Of a stretch of DNA of 41,011 bases, positions 28,273 to 37,872 are shown one piece after another. The position numbers and the translations under genes are program-made. The notes under the pieces are model-generated. The model saw only the letters and a list, made by a program, of their open reading frames with translations. It did no database searches and was not told the origin of the DNA. The stretch spans positions 1 to 41,011 of the forward strand of contig JACQJF010000052.1 of assembly GCA_016198165.1 (NCBI GenBank). Direction: 5' to 3'. Positions within the stretch are counted from its first letter, which is position 1. Each line of letters opens with the position of its first letter. The stretch comes from Candidatus Iainarchaeum sp. GTDB lineage: Archaea; Iainarchaeota; Iainarchaeia; Iainarchaeales; GW2011-AR10.

Positions 28273-31200
28273 CGCACGTAGCTTAGCCTGATTGTGGAGT
28301 AGTTTTTGCGGAACTGGTCGTAGGCGTTCATTACGTCCATGGAAATTGATGGCGGGATTTTTTCAAGGGCGGTGTCGATGTCGCTTTTGGTTACTTCAAG
28401 TGTTTTTCCCCTGTTTTTCTCGATTGCAATGAGGGCGGCTTCGCGTATAACTCCCTGCAGGTCGGCGCCGCTGTAGCCTTCGGTCTTTCTTGCGATTTCC
28501 TCAAGCCTGACGTCTTTCCCAAGGGGGGTTTTTTTCGTGTGCACTTTGAGTATTGAAAGCCTTGCTTTTTCATCAGGGGCCCCGATCATTATTATCTTGT
28601 CTATCCTTCCGGGCCTCAGCAGGCCGGGGTCAATGAGGTCAGGCCTGTTTGTCGCGGCAATGAAGACAACGTCCTTTAGTTCCTCGATTCCATCGAGCTC
28701 CGTGAGCAACTGGTTTACGACCCGCTCGTTTGTGCCCGAGTCGAATGCCTGGCCGCGCATGCTTGCCATTGCGTCAATCTCGTCGAAGAAAATTATTGTC
28801 GGGCTTACTTGGCGCGCGCGGTGAAAAACCTTGCGGATTCCCCGTTCGCTGTTGTGTGCAAAAATGCCGCCAAAACCTGCTATAAAATTCTGGCAGGGTT
28901 CAACTGAAACATCAAAAACATTGTCCGTATACTCAACAGGCACTATTTTTTTCACCAAGTCCCAATAAATATCTGATTCGCATAGTTTCCAGAGTTCGGA
29001 GTATTGTTGTTTTTGGCTATCCACCATAACTAGCGCTTCGCGCACTTTTCGGAGGCTGACTGTTTGATTGTTTGCATAACTGACAAATGCCTCTCTCAGA
29101 AGATTTTTGATTTTTTCATTAACCGGAATTGCATTGCCTCTTTTCCATTGTACTTCCATTATGTAGTTCTGGAGCGCGTTGTTACGGTGAGAGTCTATAA
29201 ATCCGGCAGCTTGGAATTTTTTCAGGTTTTCAACTCCAAAAATCTGTACCCTAAAGCTTATGCTGCCGGTCCATTCTTTTTTAGTTCTGCAAAAGGCAAC
29301 AATCCCTTGTTTTAGCAACAGATAAAGCAAATCATTGGCCAAAGTTTTGCTGGTTGTAGAAGATTCTACCATTGCGCTATGGCCATTAAATCTGAAGGTT
29401 CCATCCCCACTAAAATAACCCCTCAAGAATGCATTTGTTTGAACATTATTGGAAGTGAACAGCAACCCGGGTATTTTTTTATTAAATGCCCCTGATTTCA
29501 AACCCATTTCTACAAATACATCATGCAACGTTGTACTGTTAATTACAATAGAGTATTCATATTGTGATGCTTGCAATCCTAAGTGTGCAATAGCTTTCAA
29601 TAAGCGGGTGCGGATTTCCTGATCTGCGGCTGTAAACCTCAGCATTTCGTTATTGAATTCACCTTCAGCAATCCATAACCCCGTCATTTCCCAGAAGAAT
29701 TCATCTAACGGCAACAACGCGGGCAAAGAGTGTCTTGCACCTTTACGGGAAATTCTGGCAATGGGCCACTGGGGGGCAAGTTCTGCTGATTTAAGTAATA
29801 GCAAAAAGCTGGCAAGTGAAACCGGCAATTTTTTATCAACTATCTCATACAAAAACTTGGTTTTTTTGTGCAATAATTTGGCAGCCACTGTATATCCTGT
29901 TTTTTTAATGGACTCCACTATTTGTGGGCTTTCAATGAAATACTTTTCTTTTTTTGAAAACAGTTCGGGCAAATTTAAAAACTGGTTTTCAATTGAAACA
30001 TTTGGTAGCTTTGCCGGTATCGCAATAACGCTTTTTCCATTTACTAATTGATCCGGCGTGACAGATTCAATCTCGTTTTCAACCAAGGAAAATACTGAGT
30101 GCTTGTCTGTTACCCTGAGTTTTCTGCCTGTTCTTGTGGTGATCTCAAGCATTTTTCCGTTTAGCGGATGACTAATATAGTCTACGATTTTTGAAAAAAG
30201 AACCCTCCCATCGTTGTCAAACGTAACCACTTGCAGGGGAAGCTTTTCTTCCACGATTTTACCAATTTTTTCCCTGAATATTTTTTTCCCGTCAAAAACA
30301 AGCAATTCTTCCTCATAAGGGAGGCTTTCGCCGACCCAAAGACTTATTAACTGCGGGCCTTTTACCGAAATGAAGTTTGCCTCGCTTTCGGTTGCAACCG
30401 CTTTTGCAAGGAGTGTTTTTCCAGTTCCGGGCGGGCCGTACAACAGTATCCCGCTTGGTGCCTTGATTCCGAGTTTTTTGAAGTCATCAGGCCTTTTCAG
30501 TGGCCATTCAACTGCCTGCCTTAATTCGTTTTTCACGTTTTCAAGCCCGCCGATGTCGTTCCACTGGATGTTTGGTATCTCAATTGTGACTTCGCGCAGG
30601 GCGCTTGGCTGTACATCGCGCAGTGCATCGAGGAAGTCCTGTTTGTTGACTTCAAGGCTTTCAAGGACCTCTGCAGGAATCGTTTCTTCCTCAAGATTGA
30701 TTTTTGGCAGGTACCTGCGCAGTGCTTTCATCGCGGCTTCCTTTGCCAAAGCCTCGAGGTCCGCGCCTACAAAACCATGCGTTATTTTTGCAAAGTTGTC
30801 CAGGTCTACATCCTCTGCAAGTGGCATTCCGCGCGTGTGAATCTGGAGTATTTTTTTCCTGCCCTCTTTTGAAGGAACCCCGATTTCTATTTCGCGGTCA
30901 AACCTGCCGGGCCTTCTTAGTGCCTCGTCTAAGCTGTTGACCCTGTTAGTAGCCGCGATAACAATGACATTTCCGCGCGACTCCATGCCATCCATTGCAG
31001 CGAGAATCTGTGCAACAACGCGCCGCTCGACTTCCCCGATTACTTCTTCGCGCTTTGGGGCAATCGAGTCTATTTCGTCAAAGAAAACAATGCTTGGAGA
31101 GTTTTTTTCCGCTTCCTTGAACACGTCCCGGATTCTTTCCTCGGCTTCCCCGACAAATTTTGAGTTATGCATTACAAGCAATGAATGCCCTGCTAAAAAG

Positions 31201-33371
31201 TTTGAGTAAGGCTCGACACTCAGGTCGAACAATTCTTTATTCCCTTCCTGTTTTATATTTTCAATTTTTGTCCAACTGACTTGCGCTTTTGCAAGTTTTT
31301 GAAGGCGTGCATCAGGCATGAACTGCGTTATTTCTTCCAGTTTTCTTTGTGTCAGGTAATCCCTGCCGGAAATATACCTTTCTGTCGGGCCTTCTGGAAG
31401 GTTTTTGCCGTAAAAATAATTATTTTTTTGCTTTACTTGCTTTAAAAGCGGGGAAATGTTTGGTATTCTTAAGTCATCTCCAGTTTTTTTTCTCCCGGCG
31501 TACCATTTCTTTATAATTGAAAATTTTTCTGTGTTCGACTTTGCCTGTTCTGCAAATATTTCGCGTGAGCGGTTCCCGACAACTACAAGTGCAAGCATGT
31601 CGGAAAATTCTGTCTTCCAAGGGACAATTTTAGTTATAATCCCTAATTTCCTGCAAAGTATTGACAAATCCTCAAGGACATTTCTTGTAATTGAATAGAA
31701 CCGGATGGTCGGGTACCCGCCAGTCCCTTTGCTTGTAGTGCCATCGCCCTCCAAAAAACCGGTCAAAAACTCCATTGTTTCTTTTTTTGTCAATCCGAAA
31801 ATCCATTCCGGCAGTGAATAATTGCCTTTTTTCCCAATTGGCGGGAATTGAAGGGTTTTTTCGAAAAAGTGTTTTAATGCAACAGAGTAACAAAAAACTT
31901 TTTCTTTTTTTATTTTAGGCGTTATTCCAAAGAGTTTTTTTGCAAGATTTGCAAACTCTTGCTTCAGTATTTCATCCCTGTTTGCAAATTGGAGGCCATC
32001 CTGCTGCAGGTTTCCTTCTGAATACATGAGCCCCAAAATCCTCAGAAGTTCTGGCGAACTTTTATTTGGAAGGACAGTAAACTCGTGTTCTTTTATTTTT
32101 CTTCTTTTGGAAGCAATTTTTATCCCGGTTATTTCTTTTTGCTTTCCTTTAAACTCTCCAAGCTTCATTACCCCTTTTTTTGTCCTAATCCACGTGCCTG
32201 CGTCAAAATTTTTCAAATAATTGAATTTCCTGGTTTTTCCTTCAGGAAGCGTTTTGGCTATTGCAATCAGGTCTTTTCTTGAGAGTTCCTTTGCAGTTTT
32301 CCACACGATGCTCCCAAATGAGTCCATGCAGGCAAAAGGATGGTTTTCCGAGCAGACAATTTCTTCCTCAAGCCCTGTTTTTATGCGGAAAGTTTTTGCC
32401 TTTAACCTGGTTATGTGAGTGATTTTTCCCTGCTTTATTTTCAGGTTTTTATCAAGGGAAAAAACAGTTCCAGGTTTTTTTAATTCAATTATTTTCATTT
32501 TTCCATCTTTAATTGTTTTTCCGGTTTTTTCAGCCTCCAAAAAGAGTTCCTTAACCGCTTTTCCTCCGTGCGGGTTGGTGAGAATCCTTGTACCGCCGCC
32601 AACACACATAACTGCCGGGCTGTTGACTGCAATAAAGTGTGCCTGTGTCTCGTTTGCAACCGCTTTTGCAAGGAGTGTTTTTCCCGTTCCCGGGGGCCCG
32701 TGCAGCAAAACCCCCTTGGGTGCGTTTATGCCAAGTTTCGTGAAAATTTCCGGGTGGCGCAGTGGAAGCTCTATCATTTCCCTGATTTTCTGCACCTGTT
32801 CTTCCAGGCCCCCGATGTCCTCGTAGGAAATTTTTTGGAGCTGGTCAACCTCGTCCTTCACCGGCTCTTCGCGGAGGATGAATTGCGTGAAATCAGTGAT
32901 TTTGACGATGCCTTTTGGCGCGGTTTCAACGACCTTGTAGACAAAGCCCGAGCCAAACACGCTTATCCAGACGTTGTCTCCTTTTGCAAGCGGGCGGCCG
33001 ATGAAATTTTTTTTGAGTATCCTGTCATAGCCTGACGCTATTATCCTGACTTCCTGTGTCGGGGCAAGGACGACTCTTTTTGCTTCAGCGTAAATTGCGC
33101 GCCTGATTGTGACTTTTTCCCCAAGGCCGGTTCCAGCGTTGTGGCGTATGAGGTTGTCCATCCTGATTATTGCCTTTCCCTCGTCTTCCGCGCGCGCGGG
33201 CCAGATGACTGCCGCGGTTTTTTTCGTGCCCTCGATTTCAACGATGTCCCCCGAAGTAACGCCAAGTTCTTCTTTGGTTCTCTTGTCAAGGGTTATTATG
33301 TTTCTTCCAACGTGGCTTGGGTCTGGCTCCTCGACGCGCAGCACGACTTCTTTTTTTTTCTGGCCAAGCAT
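28269..33371 (-). CDS. cdc48: CDC48/VAT-type double AAA+ ATPase interrupted by two inteins
   Basis: 1700 residues translated, of which 481 and 492 are inteins, leaving a 727-residue host protein of normal length. N domain (about 1-180), D1 with GPPGTGKT (225-232) and Walker [10 protein letters not shown] (761-769), and D2 with GPPGTGKT (979-986) and IIFFDEIDA (1526-1534) are all intact, as are the RPGRFD/RPGRID segments. After splicing the joints read [18 protein letters not shown] and SLWVGE-SERGIR, exactly the family sequence. It unfolds substrate proteins with ATP in the cytoplasm and probably feeds the proteasome. Its mRNA must be translated whole and the product spliced twice. Confidence 0.96.
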   Translation of the reverse strand: MLGQKKKEVVLRVEEPDPSHVGRNIITLDKRTKEELGVTSGDIVEIEGTKKTAAVIWPARAEDEGKAIIRMDNLIRHNAGTGLGEKVTIRRAIYAEAKRVVLAPTQEVRIIASGYDRILKKNFIGRPLAKGDNVWISVFGSGFVYKVVETAPKGIVKITDFTQFILREEPVKDEVDQLQKISYEDIGGLEEQVQKIREMIELPLRHPEIFTKLGINAPKGVLLHGPPGTGKTLLAKAVANETQAHFIAVNSPAVMCVGGGTRILTNPHGGKAVKELFLEAEKTGKTIKDGKMKIIELKKPGTVFSLDKNLKIKQGKITHITRLKAKTFRIKTGLEEEIVCSENHPFACMDSFGSIVWKTAKELSRKDLIAIAKTLPEGKTRKFNYLKNFDAGTWIRTKKGVMKLGEFKGKQKEITGIKIASKRRKIKEHEFTVLPNKSSPELLRILGLMYSEGNLQQDGLQFANRDEILKQEFANLAKKLFGITPKIKKEKVFCYSVALKHFFEKTLQFPPIGKKGNYSLPEWIFGLTKKETMEFLTGFLEGDGTTSKGTGGYPTIRFYSITRNVLEDLSILCRKLGIITKIVPWKTEFSDMLALVVVGNRSREIFAEQAKSNTEKFSIIKKWYAGRKKTGDDLRIPNISPLLKQVKQKNNYFYGKNLPEGPTERYISGRDYLTQRKLEEITQFMPDARLQKLAKAQVSWTKIENIKQEGNKELFDLSVEPYSNFLAGHSLLVMHNSKFVGEAEERIRDVFKEAEKNSPSIVFFDEIDSIAPKREEVIGEVERRVVAQILAAMDGMESRGNVIVIAATNRVNSLDEALRRPGRFDREIEIGVPSKEGRKKILQIHTRGMPLAEDVDLDNFAKITHGFVGADLEALAKEAAMKALRRYLPKINLEEETIPAEVLESLEVNKQDFLDALRDVQPSALREVTIEIPNIQWNDIGGLENVKNELRQAVEWPLKRPDDFKKLGIKAPSGILLYGPPGTGKTLLAKAVATESEANFISVKGPQLISLWVGESLPYEEELLVFDGKKIFREKIGKIVEEKLPLQVVTFDNDGRVLFSKIVDYISHPLNGKMLEITTRTGRKLRVTDKHSVFSLVENEIESVTPDQLVNGKSVIAIPAKLPNVSIENQFLNLPELFSKKEKYFIESPQIVESIKKTGYTVAAKLLHKKTKFLYEIVDKKLPVSLASFLLLLKSAELAPQWPIARISRKGARHSLPALLPLDEFFWEMTGLWIAEGEFNNEMLRFTAADQEIRTRLLKAIAHLGLQASQYEYSIVINSTTLHDVFVEMGLKSGAFNKKIPGLLFTSNNVQTNAFLRGYFSGDGTFRFNGHSAMVESSTTSKTLANDLLYLLLKQGIVAFCRTKKEWTGSISFRVQIFGVENLKKFQAAGFIDSHRNNALQNYIMEVQWKRGNAIPVNEKIKNLLREAFVSYANNQTVSLRKVREALVMVDSQKQQYSELWKLCESDIYWDLVKKIVPVEYTDNVFDVSVEPCQNFIAGFGGIFAHNSERGIRKVFHRARQVSPTIIFFDEIDAMASMRGQAFDSGTNERVVNQLLTELDGIEELKDVVFIAATNRPDLIDPGLLRPGRIDKIIMIGAPDEKARLSILKVHTKKTPLGKDVRLEEIARKTEGYSGADLQGVIREAALIAIEKNRGKTLEVTKSDIDTALEKIPPSISMDVMNAYDQFRKNYSTIRLSYVR
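28851..30326 (-). mobile_element. intein 2 in the D2 domain of CDC48
   Basis: Residues 1016-1507 (492 aa). It begins with Ser1 ([13 protein letters not shown]), has block B with TDKH (RVTDKHSVF), and ends FAHN followed by Ser. Two LAGLIDADG-type motifs are present: [12 protein letters not shown] and [12 protein letters not shown], so a homing endonuclease is encoded. The insertion is within GES of the second pore-loop region (SLWVGE / SERGIR). The stretch looks more AT-rich than the flanking host coding sequence, as expected for a mobile insert. Splicing residues look complete, so it is probably active. Confidence 0.92.
31164..32606 (-). mobile_element. intein 1 in the D1 domain of CDC48
   Basis: Residues 256-736 (481 aa). 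It starts with Cys1 ([11 protein letters not shown]), block B reads CSENHPF, and it ends LLVMHN before Ser737. LAGLIDADG-type motifs are [13 protein letters not shown] and [12 protein letters not shown]. It separates AVNSPAVM from [10 protein letters not shown], just before pore loop 1 of D1. Block B has Ser where Thr is usual in TxxH, a tolerated change. With the second intein it places mobile endonucleases at both pore loops of one essential enzyme. Confidence 0.92.
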
Positions 33372-33477
33372 AGGTGAAAAACCCTTTAATTGAACTCTTG
33401 GTCCAGTAAGATTAATAATCTGAACCGCTGGAAATAATCAGGAAAAATAAAAAGTAGAAAAAGAAGGGGAAAAAAAG

Positions 33478-33518
33478 GAAAAAAATTTGGCCCGGTTTTT
33501 TTTTCAACCCAGGCCAAA
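33478..33518 (-). terminator. hairpin plus T run after the Yip1 gene
   Basis: On the minus strand TTTGGCC (33518-33512) pairs with GGCCAAA (33492-33486), with inner GTT/AAC pairs, followed by seven T and then a further T-rich stretch. It lies about 32-72 nt past the Yip1 stop (33550) and before the cdc48 start (33371), so it would isolate the two units. Confidence 0.55.
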
Positions 33519-33549
33519 CGCGCCTGTGGGAGTAGTATTTCCAAGCAGG

Positions 33550-34107
33550 CTAAATACTTGTTGCCCCTATTAGCACAATTGCGATTATGACCAGCACCAC
33601 TACTATTATCGGCGGAATCAAAATCGTTGCTATTGATTTTCCAGTTGAGAGTTCCTGTGATTCCCTGACTGCAATAACCTCAAGCCACAGCAGGTAGAGC
33701 ATTACAAGTATTCCTACGTAGGGTATCCAGCTGATGAGCGAGAAAACCACCAATGGAAGTGAAACCAAATACAAAAGCGCTGTAAAGTTTCCCTTTCCGC
33801 CTAAAATCTTGGAAGCAACAAAAATAACTGTTGTCCAAATTATACCGATTACTATTGTTGCAACTGGCATTACTATGCTAATTCCAGCTATGTCGCTCAA
33901 TGGAAGTGGAAGAGTTGATGGCTGGTAACCATAAATAGAAAAAAACTGGTTTGGGAAAAGCGCAAAAATCAAGTAACTAATAAGCGCGGACATAAATCCC
34001 GCGATGAAAAAGTTAATACTTCCTTTTCCAGCAGTTGCGTTTGCCTTTTCCGCAGCAAAAGTTTCGCTTGGTTTAATGAAAGCATCAATCCATACTTTAA
34101 ACGTCAT
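33550..34107 (-). CDS. Yip1-domain membrane protein
   Basis: 185 residues with five membrane helices. The N-terminus WIDAFIKPSETFAAEKANA is the typical entry of archaeal Yip1 proteins, and GGKGNFTALLYLVSLPLVVFS is the best-kept core region. Helices include INFFIAGFMSALISYLIFAL, GISIVMPVATIVIGIIW and PPIIVVVLVIIAIVLIG. Eukaryotic relatives act in vesicle transport; the archaeal role is unknown. GGGGTG and a run of A precede the ATG. Confidence 0.85.
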   Translation of the reverse strand: MTFKVWIDAFIKPSETFAAEKANATAGKGSINFFIAGFMSALISYLIFALFPNQFFSIYGYQPSTLPLPLSDIAGISIVMPVATIVIGIIWTTVIFVASKILGGKGNFTALLYLVSLPLVVFSLISWIPYVGILVMLYLLWLEVIAVRESQELSTGKSIATILIPPIIVVVLVIIAIVLIGATSI

Positions 34108-34187
34108 TTTTTTTTACACCCCGAAAAAAAGCGCCCAAAAAGAACGCCATTTCTATTTCAGATAATCGGAACTGTTATATAATCCTT

Positions 34188-34982
34188 TCATTTTGCGAGT
34201 TCTATGTTGACTTCCCCTGGGGGGAGTGCCTGGATGATTTCGTCAAGTGACAAGCGTGCGCCTTTTTTTTCAAAGAATTTCCTGATTTTTTTCGCGGCAT
34301 CGGTTTTTTTCTCGCTTCCGGGAAGGACTCGGAAAAAGTTTTCCGCATTTTTTTTCACCGCGCTTTCCGGGCCGGAAACAATCCCGCTTTTTTCGTCCAC
34401 GCCAACAGCGAATTCGAGCGGGGTTTTTCGGAACCATTCGCGTTTTCCGTAAACCATGAACGCCCCCGTGCCTATTGATTCGCCGCTTGGGGCTTGTTTT
34501 GTGACCTGTTCATACTCGGCAGAGTACACGTCTGCGCTTGCAAGTTTTTCCCGCCATGCCTTGCACATAACGGCTGCAAACTGCGCAGCCTCCCTGGCAG
34601 TCTGTCCAGGGATTTTTTTCCCGCCTGTTTTGACTATCACATGGGCTGAACCTGCGATTTCTGCATGGAAAAAAACGTCGCCTTTTTCAAAATGCTTTTT
34701 GAGCAGTTGCTCGTTTGATTTTGCGTCGCGCCCCGCAAGGACCAGAATGCCGTCGCTTGAATAGAACCACCTGAATTTTTCAAACCATTTTTTTTCCTTT
34801 TTTTTCTCAATGGTTTTTGCCCCCGGCAGGGTTTGCCCGGCATGCGCTGATTCAATCCGTTCATTCATTTTCAGTATTGCGGTTTTGAGGCCGCCCAGTT
34901 TTTTCCTGGCTTTTTTCGCTTTTTCAAAATACATTGCCGCGTTTTCCTGTGCCGTCCTGTCAAACCTGAGTGTGACTTTCAT
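34188..34982 (-). CDS. stand-alone NFACT-R domain protein (RqcH/NEMF C-terminal half)
   Basis: 264 residues. A coiled-coil start (YFEKAKKARKKLGGLKTAI, then MNERIESA) is followed by the NFACT-R domain: EKFRWFYSSDGILVLAGRDAKSNEQLLKKH, FFHAEIAGSAHVIVKT, and SAEYEQVTKQAPSGESIGTGAF. These are hallmark sequences of RqcH/Rqc2/NEMF. Archaeal RqcH is usually about 650 residues with an N-terminal NFACT-N domain. The upstream DNA encodes a different, complete gene, so this is not a frameshift. Full RqcH binds 50S-peptidyl-tRNA for nascent-chain tailing; what the half protein does alone is unknown. ATGA overlap with the regulator upstream. Confidence 0.88.
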   Translation of the reverse strand: MKVTLRFDRTAQENAAMYFEKAKKARKKLGGLKTAILKMNERIESAHAGQTLPGAKTIEKKKEKKWFEKFRWFYSSDGILVLAGRDAKSNEQLLKKHFEKGDVFFHAEIAGSAHVIVKTGGKKIPGQTAREAAQFAAVMCKAWREKLASADVYSAEYEQVTKQAPSGESIGTGAFMVYGKREWFRKTPLEFAVGVDEKSGIVSGPESAVKKNAENFFRVLPGSEKKTDAAKKIRKFFEKKGARLSLDEIIQALPPGEVNIELAK

Positions 34983-35521
34983 TTCCTGTCAATTCCCTTG
35001 TGTTTCCTTATTATCCTTATGAGCGCCTCGGTCCTCGAGGCTGCCTTGTAGAACGGCTCTGTTTCAAAGATTATCTGCCTGTCCTTTATTGCGTCAAAAA
35101 CACCTGGAATGCTTTCGTAGTATTTTTTTGTAATGTCCTTGTGGTATGATTCGACGTCCCTGTAAATGTGGTGGGACAAAAAATTCCAATTGTGTGGGCC
35201 GATTATGCCTGAAAGCCTGTAGAGGTTCTCATCTTTTTTCGCAGTTTCCACTATTTTCTGGAAAACAGGCCTGTTTGATATGTCAATCTGCCACAAAACC
35301 ACGGCTTCAAGCCTGTAGTCGAATTTTTTGAAGTCGATTTTCGGGCCAAAACCCGTAAGCACTCCCTCTTTTTTAAGAAAATCAAGCGATGACTTTATTG
35401 TTGCCTTGTGGTAGCCGGTGCGTTTTTGTATCTGGCGTATGTTTGGCGAAACAGTGTTTTCCGAAAGCAGGGCCTCGAAAATGTTCAGCCTTATCTCGTC
35501 ATCAATCCGCATGATTGCCAC
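34979..35521 (-). CDS. Lrp/AsnC-like transcriptional regulator
   Basis: 180 residues from GTG 35521 (ATG 35512 also possible). The winged helix (IRLNIFEALLSENTVSPNIR, QIQKRTGYHKATIKSSLDFLKKEGVLTGFG) is followed by a RAM-like ligand domain (VVLWQIDISNRPVFQKIV, GPHNWNFLSHHIYRDVESYH) and a C-terminal extension (EPFYKAASRTEALIRIIRKH) longer than in ordinary Lrp. The NFACT-R gene follows with a four-base overlap, an unusual pairing of a transcription factor with a translation quality-control domain. A TATA consensus TTTATATA is upstream. Confidence 0.8.
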   Translation of the reverse strand: MAIMRIDDEIRLNIFEALLSENTVSPNIRQIQKRTGYHKATIKSSLDFLKKEGVLTGFGPKIDFKKFDYRLEAVVLWQIDISNRPVFQKIVETAKKDENLYRLSGIIGPHNWNFLSHHIYRDVESYHKDITKKYYESIPGVFDAIKDRQIIFETEPFYKAASRTEALIRIIRKHKGIDRK

Positions 35522-35590
35522 AACAAACCACCGCTATATTTTTGGTACACTTTGATTAAAAAAAGTATCCTAAAAAGTCCATGCAATGCT

Positions 35591-35614
35591 TGTCAATGTA
35601 TATAAACTTTGACA
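35591..35614 (-). promoter_or_regulatory. strong TATA box flanked by TGTCAA/TTGACA
   Basis: On the minus strand AGTTTATATACA (35597-35608) contains the exact archaeal TATA consensus TTTATATA, with CAAAG directly upstream as a possible BRE. The box is flanked by TGTCAA (35591-35596) and TTGACA (35609-35614), a perfect 6-bp inverted pair. It should drive the regulator and NFACT-R genes with a 5' leader of about 50 nt. The flanking pair may be an autoregulatory operator. Confidence 0.55.
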
Positions 35615-35679
35615 CAAGAGATATTTTTGATAGTAAAATTGGGGGGATCCAATCCTAAATAAAACTGACATCACATCAC

Positions 35680-35747
35680 TTGGAACAGGGTTAGGCTCAC
35701 CAAGCTTATTGGTTTTCATCCAAGAACCCTGTTCCAAACTTTTTTTT
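35680..35747. terminator. 13-bp inverted repeat with T run after topA
   Basis: TTGGAACAGGGTT (35680-35692) and AACCCTGTTCCAA (35725-35737) are perfect 13-bp arms around a 32-nt loop that itself can pair (ACCAA/TTGGT). A run of T follows on the plus strand (35740-35747). The topA stop is at 35747. It may be the topA 3' structure on the minus strand or, because the T run is on the plus strand, the end of a plus-strand transcript. No plus-strand gene lies upstream. Confidence 0.55.
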
Positions 35748-37804
35748 CAAGCGGCTTTTGCTTCCTTTGTTTTTTCCTTCTTTTTCCCCCACTCCGCCTT
35801 GCTTGGGCAGTTCATTTCAATGCACATCTCGTAACGGAAGCGCGGGCCGATTACTTTTATCATGGGTTTTTTGCATTGCTCGCATTTTTTGTCAAGCGGG
35901 ATTATTTTGCCTTTCTGCGGCAGGGGGTAAGTGTTTTTGCAGGCCGGGTAATTGTTGCACGCAAGGAACCATTTGCCGTTCCTGCTTTTGAGTTTGCGCA
36001 GCTTCCCAGTTTGGCATTTGTCGCAGTCCCCAAGGATTGAGTCTGCCTGGAGCGCTTTTCGCAATTCTGAGCCGATGTCGTTCTTTTTTTCGAGCAGTTC
36101 GTCAAGTATCCTGCCGAGTTTTTGCGTGGAATCGTTCACTACTTCCTGTTTTGCTTTTTTCCCGGAGGCAACCTCATCCATTTCCGCTTCGAGGTCCGCG
36201 GTCATTTTCGGCTCCGTAACCGTGCGCGCGTATTTTGAAAGCGAATCAATTACAGCAAAGGCGATTTTATTTGGCTCGATTGCCTTGAGGCCGGAAATGT
36301 AGTGGCGTGAATAGAGTTTCTGTATAATTTCATGGCGCGTAGCTTTCGTGCCAAGTCCAATGTCATCCATGAGCTTTATGAGTGAGGACTGCGAGTACCT
36401 TGCAGGCGGCTGGGTTTCTTTTTCAAGCATTTCGATTTTTTTCACGTTCACGATGTCGCCTTGTTTCAGTTCTGGGAGGATTGTTTCGCTTATTTTCGAG
36501 TAGGGGTAGAATTCTTTCCACCCTTCCCTTATGATTGTCTGGCCGTGCGCCACAAACGGCTCCCCGTTCACGATGATGGTCACCGTAATGTTTTCCGTCT
36601 CGGCGTCCTCTGACAATACGGCAAGGAACCTTCTTGTGACAAGCTCGTAGACTTTCCACTGCTTGTCGCTCAGGCTCTCTTTTTTTGCCGGCTCTGACGG
36701 GTAAATCGGCGGGTGGTCCTTTGTCTCCTTTGGGCCCCTTGAGGGCACGAGTTCTTTTTTTGCAAGAATCTTTCCTGCCAAAGGCGCGAATTCTTTTACC
36801 TGGCTGATTTTTTTCAGTATGTCGGCAAGGTCGATTGTTTTGGGAAAAACCGTGTTATCCGTTCTCGGGTAGGAGATGAGCCCCTGCTGGTAAAGGGACT
36901 CTGCGACATTCATCGCGTCCCCCGCTGTCAGCCCAAGGACGGTTGCGGCCCGCAGGAACTCCGTTGTATTAAATGGGGTTGGGCGCGCGAGGTTTTTTTT
37001 CTTTTTCACTATTTTTTCGACTGTGCCCTTGTTGTCTTTTTTTGCCAGGGTTTCCTCGGCTTTTTTTTTGTCCCAGAATTTTCCTTCCCTGTGCTCTCCG
37101 ATGAATTCTTTTTTGTCTTTTTCAAAAAGCGCGTTTATTACCCAGTATTTCTCTATTCTGAATGCGAGGCGCTCCTTTTCCTTGTTGACTATAAGTGCAA
37201 GTACGGGCGTCTGCACGCGTCCGGCTGAAAGGAATTCCTTTCCAAGTTGCCCAGAGACAAGCGAGAGGTATCTTGTGAGCACGGCTCCCCAGGCTAGGTC
37301 GATTTCCCTTCGTGAATCGGCGGAGTCGGCAAAATTGTAGTCCAGTTTTGAAAGCTCGTCAAATGCAGTTGTCACGTCTTTTTCCGTCAGTGCTGAAAAA
37401 TATGCCCTGTGTATTTTTATTTTCGGGTTTGTTTCCTGTATGAATCGCAGGGCTTCGACGCCGATGCTTTCGCCTTCCCGGTCTGCGTCGGTTGCAATGA
37501 TTACTTCGGAGCCGGTTTTTCCGGCTTCGCGCAGGGAACTTATTATTTTTTTTTCCTTTTCAATGTACTCGATGGGTGCGTGGACGAGTTTTCGCAGGTC
37601 GGTTCCAAGCCAGTAACTGTAGCTCTTTGGAAAATCGATGTCGACTATGTGGCCCCGCAGGGGGACGACGGTGAATTTTTCGCCCTTTTTTTCAAACTCG
37701 AAAACAGGGTTTTCCTGCAGTGCCCCCTGTGAGTATTTTCCGGCTGACAAAATGCCTGCTATCCTGTTGCCTGCAATGGCTTTTTCCGTGACGATTATTT
37801 TCAT
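35747..37804 (-). CDS. topA: DNA topoisomerase I (type IA)
   Basis: 685 residues. The TOPRIM domain includes DADREGE (106-112). The active-site tyrosine is Tyr312 in GLISYPRTDN, and RVQTPVLALIV and GLGTKATRHEII are other family sequences. The C-terminus has two zinc-finger-like modules (CDKCQTGKLRKL with CNNYPAC; CEQCKKPMIKV with CIEMNCP) and a lysine-rich tail. It relaxes negative supercoils through a 5'-phosphotyrosine link. A TATA-like CTTTTAAAAAAC (about 37828-37839, minus strand) suggests a leaderless mRNA. Confidence 0.96.
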   Translation of the reverse strand: MKIIVTEKAIAGNRIAGILSAGKYSQGALQENPVFEFEKKGEKFTVVPLRGHIVDIDFPKSYSYWLGTDLRKLVHAPIEYIEKEKKIISSLREAGKTGSEVIIATDADREGESIGVEALRFIQETNPKIKIHRAYFSALTEKDVTTAFDELSKLDYNFADSADSRREIDLAWGAVLTRYLSLVSGQLGKEFLSAGRVQTPVLALIVNKEKERLAFRIEKYWVINALFEKDKKEFIGEHREGKFWDKKKAEETLAKKDNKGTVEKIVKKKKNLARPTPFNTTEFLRAATVLGLTAGDAMNVAESLYQQGLISYPRTDNTVFPKTIDLADILKKISQVKEFAPLAGKILAKKELVPSRGPKETKDHPPIYPSEPAKKESLSDKQWKVYELVTRRFLAVLSEDAETENITVTIIVNGEPFVAHGQTIIREGWKEFYPYSKISETILPELKQGDIVNVKKIEMLEKETQPPARYSQSSLIKLMDDIGLGTKATRHEIIQKLYSRHYISGLKAIEPNKIAFAVIDSLSKYARTVTEPKMTADLEAEMDEVASGKKAKQEVVNDSTQKLGRILDELLEKKNDIGSELRKALQADSILGDCDKCQTGKLRKLKSRNGKWFLACNNYPACKNTYPLPQKGKIIPLDKKCEQCKKPMIKVIGPRFRYEMCIEMNCPSKAEWGKKKEKTKEAKAA

Positions 37805-37835
37805 TCAAACGAATTTCTTTGGCAATGTTTTTTAA

Positions 37836-37856
37836 AAGCCGGGTGCAAAAACCCGT
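37836..37856 (-). terminator. small hairpin and T stretch after the gene 37873-38208
   Basis: On the minus strand CGGGT-TTTTGC-ACCCG is followed by GCTTTT, about 17-37 nt past the stop of the small membrane protein. The downstream T-rich part is also the topA TATA region. Weak evidence. Confidence 0.3.
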
Positions 37857-37872
37857 CTGATGCAGGAGCGGC

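Noticed and set aside
28269-33371. Two separate AAA+ genes or a fusion explaining the 1700-codon length
   Set aside because: Removing the two intein segments restores a 727-residue CDC48 with exact family sequence at both joints, and both segments have intein splicing and endonuclease motifs.
34188-35521. Frameshifted full-length RqcH
   Set aside because: The sequence upstream of the NFACT-R gene encodes a complete winged-helix regulator in its own frame, with no NFACT-N motifs in any frame.
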